Shown here: positions 8,883 through 18,206 of the stretch, piece after piece
Position numbering within the stretch: position 1 is the stretch's first letter
Layout of the letters: each line of letters begins with the position of its first letter
Source of the DNA: Devosia sp.
GTDB lineage: Bacteria > Pseudomonadota > Alphaproteobacteria > Rhizobiales > Devosiaceae
Length of the DNA stretch: 43,288 bases
Assembly (NCBI GenBank): GCA_015234425.1
Contig: JADGNE010000022.1
Coordinates: 1 to 43,288 of the forward strand
Reading direction: 5' to 3'
Position numbers and translations under genes: made by a program
Notes under the pieces: generated by a model
What the model was told of the DNA's origin: nothing
What the model saw: only the letters and a program-made list of their open reading frames with translations
The model's database searches: none

Positions 8883-9769
8883 ACCAGCATCGAAGATTGC
8901 GCCCCAATGGCCGCCACCGATGCGGAGGCCATGGCAAAGCTGATCGAATGCATGCCGCTGACGAGATCGCCAGCGGCATAAATCCCGGGCCGGGAAGTGG
9001 TGCCGCGCTCGTCCACCGCCAGCATGATGCCGGTCGGCGTCTCTTTGGTCTCGAGCCCAAGCTGGGTATGAATATCGGCGGAGGGCCGGTTGCGCGGATG
9101 GGCGTAGAGCGCGTCGAGCTCGACATGTGTGCCGTCCTCAAGTCTCACGCTGCGCAGCCATCCGTCGACGTGATCGATGGCGGCCAGCTTTGCGCCATAG
9201 ATCTCTATCCCGCGCTTTTCGAGCTTGCTGCGCTCTTCATCGATGAGACTGTGACCATTGAGAAAGAGCGAAATTTTGTCGGTCCAGTCTCCATATAGAG
9301 ACGTGGCATGGAGCGACATGGGCGAGGAATAGACCAGCCCCCAGCGTTTTCCGGCCACTTCATAGCCATGACAGAACGGGCAGTGGATCACCGATTTGCC
9401 CCAGCTCTCGGCAAAGCCGGGGATGGCGGGGAATTCATCGACAATGCCATAGCTGAGAATGACCCGGCGGCCTTCGATGATGTCACCGAGATCCGTTTCG
9501 ACGCGGAAGGCGTCGGGCTCGCCCGAGACTTTTTCAGCCCGCGCCGAAACGAGTTTGACGGTCGGGTAGGCCGCAACCTGCTCGCGTGCTTTCTCCAGCA
9601 ATACGCCCGGCGGCGTGCCGTCATGCCCCAGCAGATTATGCGCGGCCTCGGCATAGCGGTTCCGGTTGAGCCCGGTGTCGAGCACGGTCACATTTCGGCG
9701 GGCGCGCCCCAGCTGCATGGCGGCGGCCAGCCCGGCAAAGCTGCCTCCGATGATAACGACATCCTGCAT
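8879..9769 (-). CDS. thioredoxin-reductase-like NAD(P)/FAD-dependent oxidoreductase
   Basis: The product is 296 aa. It has an N-terminal FAD-binding Rossmann motif (VVIIGGSFAGLAAA), a CPFC redox pair at Cys130 and Cys133 in HCPFCHGYE, and a closing FAD motif (GIYAAGDLV). This is the small TrxB-like family often found outside trx operons, so it may not reduce thioredoxin; TrxB proper has CATC or similar. The ATG at 9769 follows AAAGGA by six bases, which decides the start over an in-frame ATG at 9835. That upstream ATG lies inside a palindrome that looks like an operator. It is convergent with the aldo/keto reductase, the stops overlapping. Confidence 0.9.
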   Translation of the reverse strand: MQDVVIIGGSFAGLAAAMQLGRARRNVTVLDTGLNRNRYAEAAHNLLGHDGTPPGVLLEKAREQVAAYPTVKLVSARAEKVSGEPDAFRVETDLGDIIEGRRVILSYGIVDEFPAIPGFAESWGKSVIHCPFCHGYEVAGKRWGLVYSSPMSLHATSLYGDWTDKISLFLNGHSLIDEERSKLEKRGIEIYGAKLAAIDHVDGWLRSVRLEDGTHVELDALYAHPRNRPSADIHTQLGLETKETPTGIMLAVDERGTTSRPGIYAAGDLVSGMHSISFAMASASVAAIGAQSSMLV

Positions 9770-9825
9770 GGCAAATCCTTTCAAAGGGCGGAATGGCCGC
9801 TCGTCCGACGGCCGTTCCGTATTAT

Positions 9826-9861
9826 GTAACATCAAATGTTACTTGAAAGGATCTCTGTCAA
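9826..9861 (-). promoter_or_regulatory. probable promoter and operator of the flavoprotein gene
   Basis: On the minus strand a perfect TTGACA (complement of 9856-9861) is followed by the inverted repeat GTAACAT-N3-ATGTTAC at 9826-9842. The repeat covers the place where a -10 element would sit, a position suited to a repressor. No close match to the -10 consensus is seen. The cognate regulator is not evident; the nearby TetR gene has a different palindrome. Confidence 0.5.
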
Positions 9862-9872
9862 GGTTCCGTCTG

Positions 9873-10283
9873 TCAGCCTTGCTGCGCAGCCAGCCAGTCC
9901 GCGTTGGGTTCAATCGGGGTGATGATGTCGATGAGGATGCCATTGGGATCGGCGACGATCATATGGCGCTGCCCGAAGACTTCATCGCGCAGGGGCTGGG
10001 CAATGCGCACGCCCGCCGCTTCCAGCCGGGCGGCGTCCGCAGCCGCATCCTCCACCTCAAAGGACAGGATGACGCCCCTGGTGGGTTCGCGCCCTTCGGG
10101 CGGGATGGAGTCATGATCATAGGCGATGACGGCGAGTTCGTGCCCGGCCGCCGATGGCCCGCGCAATTGCACATACCAGTCGCTCTCGAACACAGGGGTG
10201 AAGCCGAAATGGTCGCGGTAGAATTTTGACGTCGCCGCCACGTTGCGGACCTGGATCAGCGGGTAAAGACTGGTGAATTGCAT
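9873..10283 (-). CDS. VOC (glyoxalase/bleomycin resistance) family protein
   Basis: The product is 136 aa, a two-repeat vicinal oxygen chelate fold: [18 protein letters not shown] in the first half and [11 protein letters not shown] at the end of the second. Members include lyases, dioxygenases and drug-binding proteins; the substrate here is unknown. The start at 10283 has an AAGGAGG site 7 bases upstream. It is transcribed away from a TetR gene across a short region with two copies of one palindromic site, so it is the likely target of that repressor. Confidence 0.87.
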   Translation of the reverse strand: MQFTSLYPLIQVRNVAATSKFYRDHFGFTPVFESDWYVQLRGPSAAGHELAVIAYDHDSIPPEGREPTRGVILSFEVEDAAADAARLEAAGVRIAQPLRDEVFGQRHMIVADPNGILIDIITPIEPNADWLAAQQG

Positions 10284-10313
10284 TTTGTCCTCCTTGCGTA
10301 AGCCTGAAGTTAA

Positions 10314-10360
10314 ATACAGACTGCATGTATCAATCTGGGTAACATACAGGCTGTATGTAT
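10314..10360. promoter_or_regulatory. twin TetR operators between VOC gene and tetR
   Basis: Two copies of the 17-base site ATACAGRCTGYATGTAT lie at 10314-10330 and 10344-10360, exactly 30 bases apart, about three helical turns. The second contains the perfect inverted repeat ACATACAG-G-CTGTATGT at 10342-10358 and abuts the tetR start. The two sites differ at two positions. Symmetry, duplication and place between divergent genes point to binding by the neighbouring TetR protein. Confidence 0.75.
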
Positions 10361-10961
10361 GCAAGACGTGAAGCGCACGCAGGAAGATCGACGCGCCGCA
10401 ACCCGCGAGGCGTTGCTCGACGCGGCCCGAGGCCTCTTTGCCGAAAAGGGGTTTGCCGCGACCTCTACCCCCGAGATCGTCGCCGCCGCCGGGGTGACGC
10501 GCGGCGCGCTCTATCACCATTTTGCCGACAAACAGGCGCTGTTCGCGGCGGTGGTGGAGCGCGAGCATGGCGAGGTGGCTTCAGCCATCGGCACGGCTAC
10601 GGACGGGGCAGGGGCCCCCGCCGACACCATTGACGGGCTGGTCGCCGGCGGAAACGCCTATCTCTCGGCCATGCAGGAGCCGGGCCGCCGGCAGATCATG
10701 CTGGTCGATGCGCCCGCCGTGCTGGGCCGCGCGGCGGTGGACGCCATCGATGCCCGCCATGGCCTTCGCAGCCTGATTGAAGGCGTGCAATGCGCGCTCG
10801 ATGACGCCACCATCGCTCCGGTCCCCGGCGTGCCGCTGGCCCATCTGCTCTCGGCCATCTTTGATCGCGCGGCGCAGGCCCCGGCCGACGAACTCGACGC
10901 CTATCGGGTCGCCGTCGAGACGCTGCTGCGCGGGCTCAGGCGCGCGCCTCCAGCGCCGTGA
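10359..10961 (+). CDS. TetR family transcriptional regulator
   Basis: The product is 200 aa. An N-terminal TetR helix-turn-helix spans about residues 14-60 ([18 protein letters not shown], then [11 protein letters not shown]), followed by a helical ligand-binding half ending in an Ala/Pro-rich tail. It probably represses itself and the divergent VOC gene through the twin sites upstream. The ATG at 10359 has no ribosome site and the second operator reaches into it, which suggests a leaderless message; a GTG at 10368 is the alternative. The 3' end overlaps the convergent tail-fibre-like gene by 26 bases. The inducer is unknown. Confidence 0.9.
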   Translation: MQDVKRTQEDRRAATREALLDAARGLFAEKGFAATSTPEIVAAAGVTRGALYHHFADKQALFAAVVEREHGEVASAIGTATDGAGAPADTIDGLVAGGNAYLSAMQEPGRRQIMLVDAPAVLGRAAVDAIDARHGLRSLIEGVQCALDDATIAPVPGVPLAHLLSAIFDRAAQAPADELDAYRVAVETLLRGLRRAPPAP

Positions 10962-11970
10962 TCCGTTCGGTCAGCGCCTGCACCGCCGCAATCAGCGGCG
11001 CAATGAACTGGTCATAGCGCAGCCCCTGCGGGCTTTCGGGATCATCGGGATCGGCCAGAACAAGCCCGCCAAAGCCGCTGACGCCAGCGCTGGCGAGCGC
11101 GTCGGCGACCTCCTGGGCCAGAAGGCCATAGTGCACGCCGCCTTCGCCACTCTTCCACGCAAAGCGGACAGGATTGAGCGAACAGACAAAGTCGAGGCCG
11201 AGATCGGTCGGCACAATATCGGTCTTTTCCCGCCTGTCCGAGGTTTGGATGGTTCCGGTGGCAGACCAGACCGCCGACCAGCGCGCCGTGCCGCTGCCAA
11301 GACTCTGGCTGTTGTCACTCGCTGGCCGCAGGCCACCCGCAAATGTCACCAATGCCGTCGTTGCATCAATGGTGATGGCATTGCTCCAGCTCACGCCGTC
11401 CGCGCTGACCTTTATCCGCCAGGAAGTGTCGCCCATCAGCCCCATTTCGGCGTGGCCGGTCCAATTGCTCTGGAAGAGGAGGCTCGCCGTATCGTCTGCG
11501 TCGGCCTTGTTGATCTTGAGCTGATGCCCGCCGCCATCATGGCTGAAAAGGCTCGCGTCACTGGCGAGTGAAAGCCGGTTCGTGCCATCAGCCGAGGCGT
11601 TCACCCCCAGTTGCGGCAGGCCATCCCCAATCGCCGCGACGGCAACCCAGGCGCTGCCCGAGAAGATTTTCAGCGCCCCACTCTCCCGGTCGAACACCTG
11701 CCAGCCCGGGGCCGGGTCGTAAAAGCGCCAGGCGCCGGCCTGGTACGCGGCGATCTCCCCGCCATGGCCAGACCATGCGCCGCTCGCCAGGGTCGGCACG
11801 ATATAGGCCGCGCCGGGCAGGGGGCTCATCGGCGGGCTCGTGATCCCGGCGTCCTCGACGACAGGCTGCACCAGCATGTCGAGACGCTCCAGCGCCTCAT
11901 TACGGGTGATGAATTTGAGCGCCTGCCCGGAAACAATAAAGGGCAGCTCGAGGCGGGCAGTCTGGTCCAT
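10936..11970 (-). CDS. DUF2793 tail-fibre-like protein with C-terminal S74-type chaperone domain
   Basis: The product is 344 aa. Residues 1 to about 115 match the DUF2793 pattern (TARLELPFIVSGQA, ITRNEAL, then WSGHGGEIAAY and GWQVFD), found in phage and gene-transfer-agent tail-fibre proteins. The middle is a Gly/Ser-rich stretch. The last 100 residues begin SDRREKTDI at residue 244 and contain HYGLLAQEV, the intramolecular chaperone (peptidase S74) domain that trimerises tail spikes and then cuts itself off. The ATG at 11970 has AAGGAG 6 bases upstream. No other virion gene adjoins it, so it may serve a GTA encoded elsewhere. In R. capsulatus a detached fibre locus of this kind exists (rcc00171, from memory). 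Confidence 0.8.
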   Translation of the reverse strand: MDQTARLELPFIVSGQALKFITRNEALERLDMLVQPVVEDAGITSPPMSPLPGAAYIVPTLASGAWSGHGGEIAAYQAGAWRFYDPAPGWQVFDRESGALKIFSGSAWVAVAAIGDGLPQLGVNASADGTNRLSLASDASLFSHDGGGHQLKINKADADDTASLLFQSNWTGHAEMGLMGDTSWRIKVSADGVSWSNAITIDATTALVTFAGGLRPASDNSQSLGSGTARWSAVWSATGTIQTSDRREKTDIVPTDLGLDFVCSLNPVRFAWKSGEGGVHYGLLAQEVADALASAGVSGFGGLVLADPDDPESPQGLRYDQFIAPLIAAVQALTERITALEARA

Positions 11971-12049
11971 TCTCATCTCCTTGCGGTGGAGATCAGTGTG
12001 GCGCCAGCCGGTCCGCCGGGGAAAAACGGGTTAACTCGGGAACAAACCC

Positions 12050-12271
12050 CTAGAAATCAGAGGTGAGCCCTTTGATTTCCCAGTCGCCATAGCGGCCCGG
12101 CTCCAGCCCGCCGCGACCGCCCTTTTCCTTGGGCGCCATGGCTGTGGCGGCGTCGATGGCGAGGCGCCGGGCCTCGGCCTCTGCCAGCGCCCGCTGGGCG
12201 GCAGGGGTGAGAATACGGGGCGGCGGGACCTCTTCGCCGTCATCTGTCTTGGGGATTTCGCTTTCGGACAT
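12050..12271 (-). CDS. DUF1674 protein, likely succinate dehydrogenase assembly factor 4 homologue
   Basis: The product is 73 aa. The C-terminal sequence [16 protein letters not shown] followed by a terminal TSDF is the DUF1674 signature. In eukaryotes this family is SDHAF4/Sdh8, which binds the flavinated SDHA subunit before complex assembly; the bacterial role is inferred by homology. The N-terminal part is polar and Ala-rich. In-frame ATGs at 12271 and 12277 are both possible, with weak ribosome sites. It is divergent from htpX, 92 bases away. Confidence 0.85.
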   Translation of the reverse strand: MSESEIPKTDDGEEVPPPRILTPAAQRALAEAEARRLAIDAATAMAPKEKGGRGGLEPGRYGDWEIKGLTSDF

Positions 12272-12363
12272 GGCCATTCTCGGATTTGGATGCTGAGGGG
12301 GATTGCGCGGAACCATTTGGGTTCCAACATAATTGCCCAAGTTATCCAACCCAAGGGGTCGAG

Positions 12364-13347
12364 ATGTTCAATACGTTCCGCACTTTCGTGCTTCTCGCCG
12401 CCATGACCGCCCTGTTCATGGTGGTGGGCTATTTCCTTGGCGGCACGGGCGGGATGATGATGGCGCTGGTGTTTGCCGCCGGCACCAATCTTTTTGCCTT
12501 CTGGAATTCCGACAAGATGGTGCTGCGCATGCAGAACGCCGTGCCGGTCGAGCGCAGCCGCGTGCCCGAGCTCTACGACATGGTCGATACGCTCTCGCGT
12601 CGCGCCGGCATTCCGACCCCGGCCGTTTATGTCATCCAGTCCGATCAGCCCAATGCCTTCGCCACCGGTCGCGACCCCAATAATGCGGCGGTGGCCGTGT
12701 CCACGGGCCTCCTGCGCACGCTCGATACCCGCGAAGTCGCCGGTGTCGTGGCCCATGAGCTGGCCCATATCAAGAGCCGCGATACTCTCACCATGACCGT
12801 TACGGCGACGTTGGCCGGTGCCATTTCGGCGCTGGCCCAGTTCGGCCTGTTCTTTGGTGGCGGCAATAATCGCGACAATCCGCTGGGCGGTATTGGCGCG
12901 CTGCTGATGGTGTTCCTCGCCCCGCTCGCGGCCATGATCGTGCAGATGGCGGTCAGCCGTACGCGTGAATATGAGGCCGACAAGCTGGGCGCCGAGATCG
13001 CCAACGACCCGATTGGCCTCGCCTCCGCGCTCAACAAGATCGCCACCTATGCCAAGCGCGAAGTCAATATCGGGGCCGAGCGCAATCCGGCCATGGCCCA
13101 TATGTACATCATCAATCCGCTCTCCGGCGCGCGCATGGACAACCTCTTTTCCACCCATCCCGACAACGGCAACCGTATCGAGGCGCTGCGCAGGCTTGCA
13201 GCCGAGATGCAGCTGAACGATAAGGGACAAAGACCCGCGCCCCGTCCCGCTCCCGCTTCCAGCGGCCGTGACATTGGTGGTGGCTGGCGGGTGCCGACCG
13301 CCGGCCGCACCGAAGATGACGGTGGCACGCGCGGTCCCTGGGGTTGA
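12364..13347 (+). CDS. htpX: membrane zinc metalloprotease HtpX
   Basis: The product is 327 aa. HtpX is an inner-membrane M48 protease that helps degrade misfolded membrane proteins with FtsH. Two hydrophobic helices fill residues 5-45. The zinc motif HELAH is at residues 131-135 (in [13 protein letters not shown]), with the third ligand Glu expected in [10 protein letters not shown]. Two more hydrophobic segments lie between them. The tail is Pro/Arg/Gly-rich. The ATG at 12364 is preceded by GGGGTCGAG. Its stop overlaps the rsmB start as TGATG, so the two are coupled. Confidence 0.95.
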   Translation: MFNTFRTFVLLAAMTALFMVVGYFLGGTGGMMMALVFAAGTNLFAFWNSDKMVLRMQNAVPVERSRVPELYDMVDTLSRRAGIPTPAVYVIQSDQPNAFATGRDPNNAAVAVSTGLLRTLDTREVAGVVAHELAHIKSRDTLTMTVTATLAGAISALAQFGLFFGGGNNRDNPLGGIGALLMVFLAPLAAMIVQMAVSRTREYEADKLGAEIANDPIGLASALNKIATYAKREVNIGAERNPAMAHMYIINPLSGARMDNLFSTHPDNGNRIEALRRLAAEMQLNDKGQRPAPRPAPASSGRDIGGGWRVPTAGRTEDDGGTRGPWG

Positions 13348-14690
13348 TGCGCGACGCGCCTGGCGTGTCGCAACACAAGGCGAACAGCGTGAAGTTTAAA
13401 CCTGATCCTGCGGGGCTCAAGCTCCGCCTCGTCGCTGCCCAACGGCTTCGCGCCGTTCTGGGCGGCGAGCATTTTTCTCCCCTGGGAGAAAAAGACCTCG
13501 CCGATGGGCGCGACCGGGGCCTCGCCAATCGGCTGGTGACCACGGCCCTCGTGCGTCAGGGCCAGATCAACATCATGCTCGCCGAATTGCTCGACAAGGG
13601 CATGCCGCCGCGCTCGGGCTCGTTCGAAGCTGTGTTGCGCCTGTCGCTGGCCCAGCTGGTCTATCTCCCCGATATCGGCGCCCACAGCGCGCTCTTTCTG
13701 GCCGTCGAGGCGGTGAAGAAAGATCCCAAGGCTCGCCATCTCGCTGGCCTGATGAACGCCGTGCTGCGCCGCGCCCAGTCCAATTCGGCCCGCTACGGGC
13801 TGATGGACGAGGCTGATCTCATTCCCGAACATTTCCGCACCATCTGGGCAGAGGCCTATGGGGCCGATGCGCTGACGGCGTTCTCCGATGCGCTGATTGC
13901 CGGTGCGCCGCTTGACCTCACGCTCAAGGACGAAGATTCCGCGCTGATCGAAGCGCTGGGCGCCGAAAAGCTCATCCACGACAGCGTGCGCATCGCTTTC
14001 CGTGACCGTCCTGTCGATGCCTTGCCCGCCTATGACGAGGGGCGCTGGTGGGTTCAGGATGCTGCCTCTGCTCTGCCGGCGCGGCTCCTCCGCGTGCCCG
14101 AGGGGAGCGCCGTGCTCGACCTCTGTGCCGCGCCCGGCGGCAAGACCGCCCAGCTGGTCAAGGCCGGCTACAAGGTCACTGCGCTCGACAATGACGCGCA
14201 CCGCCTCGAGCGGCTCAAGACCAATATGGACCGCCTCGGCTATACGCCCGAAATCGTCCTTGCCGATGCGGCCACCTATGCGGCTCCGGCGCCCTTCGCC
14301 GGTATCCTGCTCGATGCGCCCTGTTCGGCAACCGGCACCTTCCGCCGCCACCCTGAAGTGCTGTGGCACCGGCAGGCCAGCGACATCGCCGGCCGCGCCC
14401 GGCTCCAGCAGTCCTTGATCGCCAATGCGCGGCGCGCGCTCGCGCCCGGCGGCACGCTCATCTATTGCGTCTGCTCGCTCGAACCGCAGGAAGGCGAGGA
14501 TCAGGTCGATTGGATCCTCAAGACCTTCTCCGATCTGACGCTCGACCCCGTCGAGGCGGCAGAACTCCCGGGGCTCGAACAGGCGATTACACCGAGCGGA
14601 CTTGTCCGCACCCATCCGGCGATGTCGCCGCGCAACCTCGACGGCGGCATGGACGGCTTCTTCGTCGCGCGCTTCCGTCGTGCAGCGTGA
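13347..14690 (+). CDS. rsmB: RsmB-type 16S rRNA m5C methyltransferase with NusB-like domain
   Basis: The product is 447 aa. An N-terminal NusB-like helical domain (about residues 20-150) precedes a Rossmann methyltransferase. The SAM-binding motif DLCAAPGGKTAQL, motif IV DAPCSATGTFRRHP and motif VI YCVCSLEPQEGE give the two cysteines of RNA m5C methyltransferases. The family modifies C967 of 16S rRNA (E. coli numbering). The ATG at 13347 overlaps the htpX stop by one base. The order rsmB, heparinase-like gene, purH is common in Hyphomicrobiales. Confidence 0.92.
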   Translation: MRDAPGVSQHKANSVKFKPDPAGLKLRLVAAQRLRAVLGGEHFSPLGEKDLADGRDRGLANRLVTTALVRQGQINIMLAELLDKGMPPRSGSFEAVLRLSLAQLVYLPDIGAHSALFLAVEAVKKDPKARHLAGLMNAVLRRAQSNSARYGLMDEADLIPEHFRTIWAEAYGADALTAFSDALIAGAPLDLTLKDEDSALIEALGAEKLIHDSVRIAFRDRPVDALPAYDEGRWWVQDAASALPARLLRVPEGSAVLDLCAAPGGKTAQLVKAGYKVTALDNDAHRLERLKTNMDRLGYTPEIVLADAATYAAPAPFAGILLDAPCSATGTFRRHPEVLWHRQASDIAGRARLQQSLIANARRALAPGGTLIYCVCSLEPQEGEDQVDWILKTFSDLTLDPVEAAELPGLEQAITPSGLVRTHPAMSPRNLDGGMDGFFVARFRRAA

Positions 14691-14772
14691 CGAACCGGAG
14701 TTTCCCCGGTTAAAAAAGTGTTACTGGCTTGGTCGTGTCTTTCGTTCTGTCCAAATCAGGGTGAATTCTCTA

Positions 14773-14797
14773 GACCGCTCGCATCAGGCGGGCGGTC
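14773..14797 (+). other. strong hairpin in the rsmB-heparinase gap
   Basis: GACCGCTCGC and GCGGGCGGTC pair over ten positions (one wobble) around the five-base loop ATCAG. No T-run follows, so it is not a plain terminator. The rest of the 194-base gap shows only a short inverted repeat (AACCGG with CCGGTT, near 14692-14712) followed by As. Confidence 0.55.
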
Positions 14798-14884
14798 GAA
14801 CAGCCGCAAGGGTTTATTGGACGTGGTGAGTAACAGCGGCAGCGCCAATCCTGCTGGCGTTTGCCTCAGGCGCAGAGCATATCG

Positions 14885-16507
14885 ATGAGCGGTCAGCGCC
14901 TCTTTGCTGCACGCCGTCTTCTGGTGCGCACTGCCGATCGGCTGATGACGACCCCGTTGACGCGCTGGACCTGGCAGGGCCTGGCCGAGCTCGCCTACAA
15001 GGGCGATCTCCCGGATTTCCGTCCCGCCGACCGCGACGCCGTGCGCGAAATGATGACGGGCCGCTATCTGCTCGCCTCAAAACTCGTCGAGACCGGCGGC
15101 GCCTCGCCCTTTGGCGTCGATGTCGATCACCCCGAATGGTGGAACAATCTTCAGGGCTTTTCCTGGCTGCGGCATTTCCGGGACGTGCGCGACCCCGGCG
15201 AGCGGCTGTTTGCCCGCACTCTGGTGCTCGACTGGATCGGCCGCGAAGGAAAATTCGATCCCGAAAGCTGGTCGCTGACCCTCACCGCCCAGCGCGTGCT
15301 CAACTGGCTGCGCCATCTCACCCTGCTGCTCGATGGCGCGACGCCCGAGCAGGCCAGGACCATCCAGCGCAGCCTCGGCACGCAGGTCCAGAGCCTGCGC
15401 GTCCGCGCGTCCATGGCCACCGAGCCCACCGAGGCGCTGTTTGCCGCCATGGGCCTGCTCGGCGCCGAGCTTTGCGAGCCGCAGGACAGCAGCAATGTCG
15501 AGCTGCGCCTTGCCAAGCTCGACGCGCTGCTGGCCAGCCAGCTTGACCCTGAAGGCCTCCACAAATCGCGCAATCCACGCGTGCAGCTGACACTGCTGGT
15601 TGAACTGTCGAGCCTTCGCCGCGCCGCTGCCAATCATTCGAGCCCCACCCATTCGGCCCTGTCGGACCGCATTGATCGCATGCACGAAGCGCTCGATGCC
15701 CTAACCCTCTCGAGTGGCGAGCCCGTTTATTTCAATGGCTGCGGTCAGGTACCCCACGATGTGCTGGTCGCCGTCCAGGCCAATGGCCCAAGCGTGCCGC
15801 CGCGCTCGCGCCTGCTCGGCGGCTACGGCATCCTGCGCAGTGGCCAGGCCGTGGTTGTAGCCGATTCCGGCACGCGCCCGCCACCGGGCTTTGATGGCGA
15901 GGCCCATGCCGGCCATCTGGCCTTTGAATTTTCCCATCTTAGCGAGCTGATCCTGGGCTCCTGCGGCCCGGCGCCGCTCGACATGCCCGAGACGCGCGAT
16001 CTCTTCCGCCAGTCCATCGCCCATTCCTCGCCCACCATCGATGGCGAAGATGCAGCGCCGGTCAGCGGCAAGGGCTCCGGCGTGCGGGTCGACCTGCCGC
16101 CGATGCAGCTCGATGGGGCCGAACATTCCCTTCACCTGCGCACGGCCGGCTATGCGCCGCGCTTCGGCGTCGAAATCGAGCGCCGCCTGACCCTGATCGG
16201 TGATGGCATGACGCTGGTGGGCCAGGATCGTCTGGTTGGTCAGGGGGCAACCGGCGGGCGTCTCGCCATCCGCTTCCACCTTGCGCCGGGCATTGCCGTC
16301 CATGCGCCGGTGGGCGAGGGCATGCGCCGCTTGACCCTTCCCAATGGCGAAGTCTGGAGCTTCCTCTGGGAGGGCGGCGAGCTGCACGAGGACGACAGCG
16401 TGCGTCAGTCCGCCTATCTCGGTTTCCACCGGACCACCCAGCTGGTGCTCGAGGCCGATGTGGTTCCCGGCTTTGAAATCGGCTGGATTCTCACCCGCGA
16501 ACAGTAA
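14885..16507 (+). CDS. heparinase II/III family protein
   Basis: The product is 540 aa, usual for the bacterial heparinase II/III-like family found next to rsmB and purH in alphaproteobacteria. The N-terminal two thirds forms the helical (alpha/alpha toroid) part, with WNNLQGFSWLRHFRD and VLDWIGREGKFDPESWS. The C-terminal third is a beta-rich domain including SGQAVVVADSGTRPP and HAGHLAFEFS. No clear signal peptide is seen, so location and substrate (a uronate-containing polysaccharide or wall polymer) are unproven. The ATG at 14885 is used rather than an upstream start at 14861. The purine gene purH follows 86 bases later. Confidence 0.83.
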   Translation: MSGQRLFAARRLLVRTADRLMTTPLTRWTWQGLAELAYKGDLPDFRPADRDAVREMMTGRYLLASKLVETGGASPFGVDVDHPEWWNNLQGFSWLRHFRDVRDPGERLFARTLVLDWIGREGKFDPESWSLTLTAQRVLNWLRHLTLLLDGATPEQARTIQRSLGTQVQSLRVRASMATEPTEALFAAMGLLGAELCEPQDSSNVELRLAKLDALLASQLDPEGLHKSRNPRVQLTLLVELSSLRRAAANHSSPTHSALSDRIDRMHEALDALTLSSGEPVYFNGCGQVPHDVLVAVQANGPSVPPRSRLLGGYGILRSGQAVVVADSGTRPPPGFDGEAHAGHLAFEFSHLSELILGSCGPAPLDMPETRDLFRQSIAHSSPTIDGEDAAPVSGKGSGVRVDLPPMQLDGAEHSLHLRTAGYAPRFGVEIERRLTLIGDGMTLVGQDRLVGQGATGGRLAIRFHLAPGIAVHAPVGEGMRRLTLPNGEVWSFLWEGGELHEDDSVRQSAYLGFHRTTQLVLEADVVPGFEIGWILTREQ

Positions 16508-16593
16508 ACTGGGGCCTTTGCCTTGGTTTCGGCCCGGCTTCGTGATAGCGGAGCCGGCAAATCCTCCATTCTCAATCACGGCGAGATCATTCC

Positions 16594-18177
16594 ATGGGCA
16601 AGACGGTGAAAGTCGGGCGGGCACTGCTTTCTGTTTTCGACAAATCAGGCATGGCGGAGTTTGCCCGCGGGCTGTCCGAAGCCGGCGTGGAGCTGGTCTC
16701 GACCGGCGGCACCCACAAGCTGATCAAGGAAACCGGCCTGCCGGTGCGCGAAATCTCCGACCTCACCGGTTTCCCGGAAATGATGGACGGCCGCGTCAAG
16801 ACCCTCCACCCCAAGGTGCATGGCGGCCTCCTCTCGGTGCGCGACAATCCCGAGCACAAGGCATCCATGGATGAGCACGAGATCGGCGCCATCGATCTCG
16901 TCGCGGTCAATCTCTATCCGTTCGAAAAGACCGTTGCTTCCGGCGCGTCCTATGATGAGATCATCGAGAACATCGACATTGGCGGCCCGGCCATGGTCCG
17001 CTCCGCCGCCAAGAACCACGCCTATGTCACCGTCGTCGTCGACCCAGCCGACTACCCTGCGATCATCGAAGCCATCAAGAACGGCGGCATTCCCTTCGAG
17101 CTGCGCCAGAAGCTCGCCGCCAAGGCCTATGCCCGCACCGCCGCCTATGACAGCGCCATCTCGAGCTGGTTTGCCCGCGAGATCGACTTTCAGGATGTCA
17201 CCTATCGCAGCTTTGCCGGCACGCTGAGCGAAGTCATGCGCTATGGCGAAAACCCGCATCAGTGGGCTGCCTTCTACAAGACCGGCGAGAACCGCCCGGG
17301 CGTGGCCACCGCCACCCAGACCCAGGGCAAGACGCTCTCCTACAACAATATCAACGACACCGACGCCGCCTTCGAGCTCGTCTCCGAGTTCGATCCGGCC
17401 GAAACCGCTGCCGTCGCCATCATCAAGCACGCCAATCCCTGCGGCGTTGCCGTTGGCGCGACGCTGCTCGACGCCTACACGAAGGCCCTGCGCACCGATC
17501 CGGTCTCGGCCTTTGGCGGCATTGTCGCCCTCAACCGCGAGATCGACGCCGAAACGGCAACCGAGATCGTCAAGGTCTTTACGGAAGTGATCGTGGCCCC
17601 CTCCGCGACCCAGGAAGCCCAGGACATCATCGCCGCCAAGAAGAACCTGCGGCTTCTGCTCACCGGCGGTCTGGCCGACCCGAAGGCCGATGGCCTGCTG
17701 GTCAAGTCGGTCTCCGGTGGCCTCTTGGTCCAGGGCCGCGACAACCGCAATGTCGATGATTGCGAACTGAAAGTCGTCACCAAGCGCCAGCCGACCGAAG
17801 CGGAACTGGCTGACCTCAAGCTCGCGGCCAAAGTCGCAAAGCACGTCAAATCCAACGCCATCATCTACGTCAAGGACGGCGCCACCGCCGGTATTGGCGC
17901 TGGCCAGATGAGCCGCGTGGATTCTGCCCGCGTCGCCCATCGCAAGTCGATCGACGCCGCCGAAGCTGCTGGCATCGAAGGCGCGCTGACCATCGGTTCG
18001 GTCGTCGCCTCCGACGCCTTCTTCCCCTTCGCCGATGGCCTTGAAGCCCTCGTCGCCGCCGGCGCCACCGCCGTGATCCAGCCCGGCGGCTCCATGCGCG
18101 ACGACGAAGTCATCGCCGCCGCTGACGCCGCCGGCATCGCCATGGTTCTTACAGGCATGCGTCACTTCCGGCACTAA
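16594..18177 (+). CDS. purH: bifunctional AICAR formyltransferase / IMP cyclohydrolase
   Basis: The product is 527 aa and catalyses the last two steps of purine synthesis, AICAR to FAICAR to IMP. The N-terminal MGS-like cyclohydrolase domain shows [21 protein letters not shown] and [14 protein letters not shown]. The C-terminal transformylase domain shows [22 protein letters not shown] and FFPFADGLE, and the end MRHFRH is typical. The start is the [14 protein letters not shown] methionine; GGCGAGAT upstream is a modest ribosome site. I looked for a riboswitch-like fold in the 86-base leader and saw none I could support. Confidence 0.97.
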   Translation: MGKTVKVGRALLSVFDKSGMAEFARGLSEAGVELVSTGGTHKLIKETGLPVREISDLTGFPEMMDGRVKTLHPKVHGGLLSVRDNPEHKASMDEHEIGAIDLVAVNLYPFEKTVASGASYDEIIENIDIGGPAMVRSAAKNHAYVTVVVDPADYPAIIEAIKNGGIPFELRQKLAAKAYARTAAYDSAISSWFAREIDFQDVTYRSFAGTLSEVMRYGENPHQWAAFYKTGENRPGVATATQTQGKTLSYNNINDTDAAFELVSEFDPAETAAVAIIKHANPCGVAVGATLLDAYTKALRTDPVSAFGGIVALNREIDAETATEIVKVFTEVIVAPSATQEAQDIIAAKKNLRLLLTGGLADPKADGLLVKSVSGGLLVQGRDNRNVDDCELKVVTKRQPTEAELADLKLAAKVAKHVKSNAIIYVKDGATAGIGAGQMSRVDSARVAHRKSIDAAEAAGIEGALTIGSVVASDAFFPFADGLEALVAAGATAVIQPGGSMRDDEVIAAADAAGIAMVLTGMRHFRH

Positions 18178-18206
18178 GAGGGCTTGGGGGGAATACCCCC
18201 ACCCAA

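Noticed and set aside
13047..14615. Long minus-strand open frame opposite htpX/rsmB
   Set aside because: Antisense to rsmB with its full set of methyltransferase motifs; low-complexity Gly/Arg-rich translation.
16508..16593. Purine-related riboswitch before purH
   Set aside because: I saw no conserved core motif or convincing fold in this short leader.
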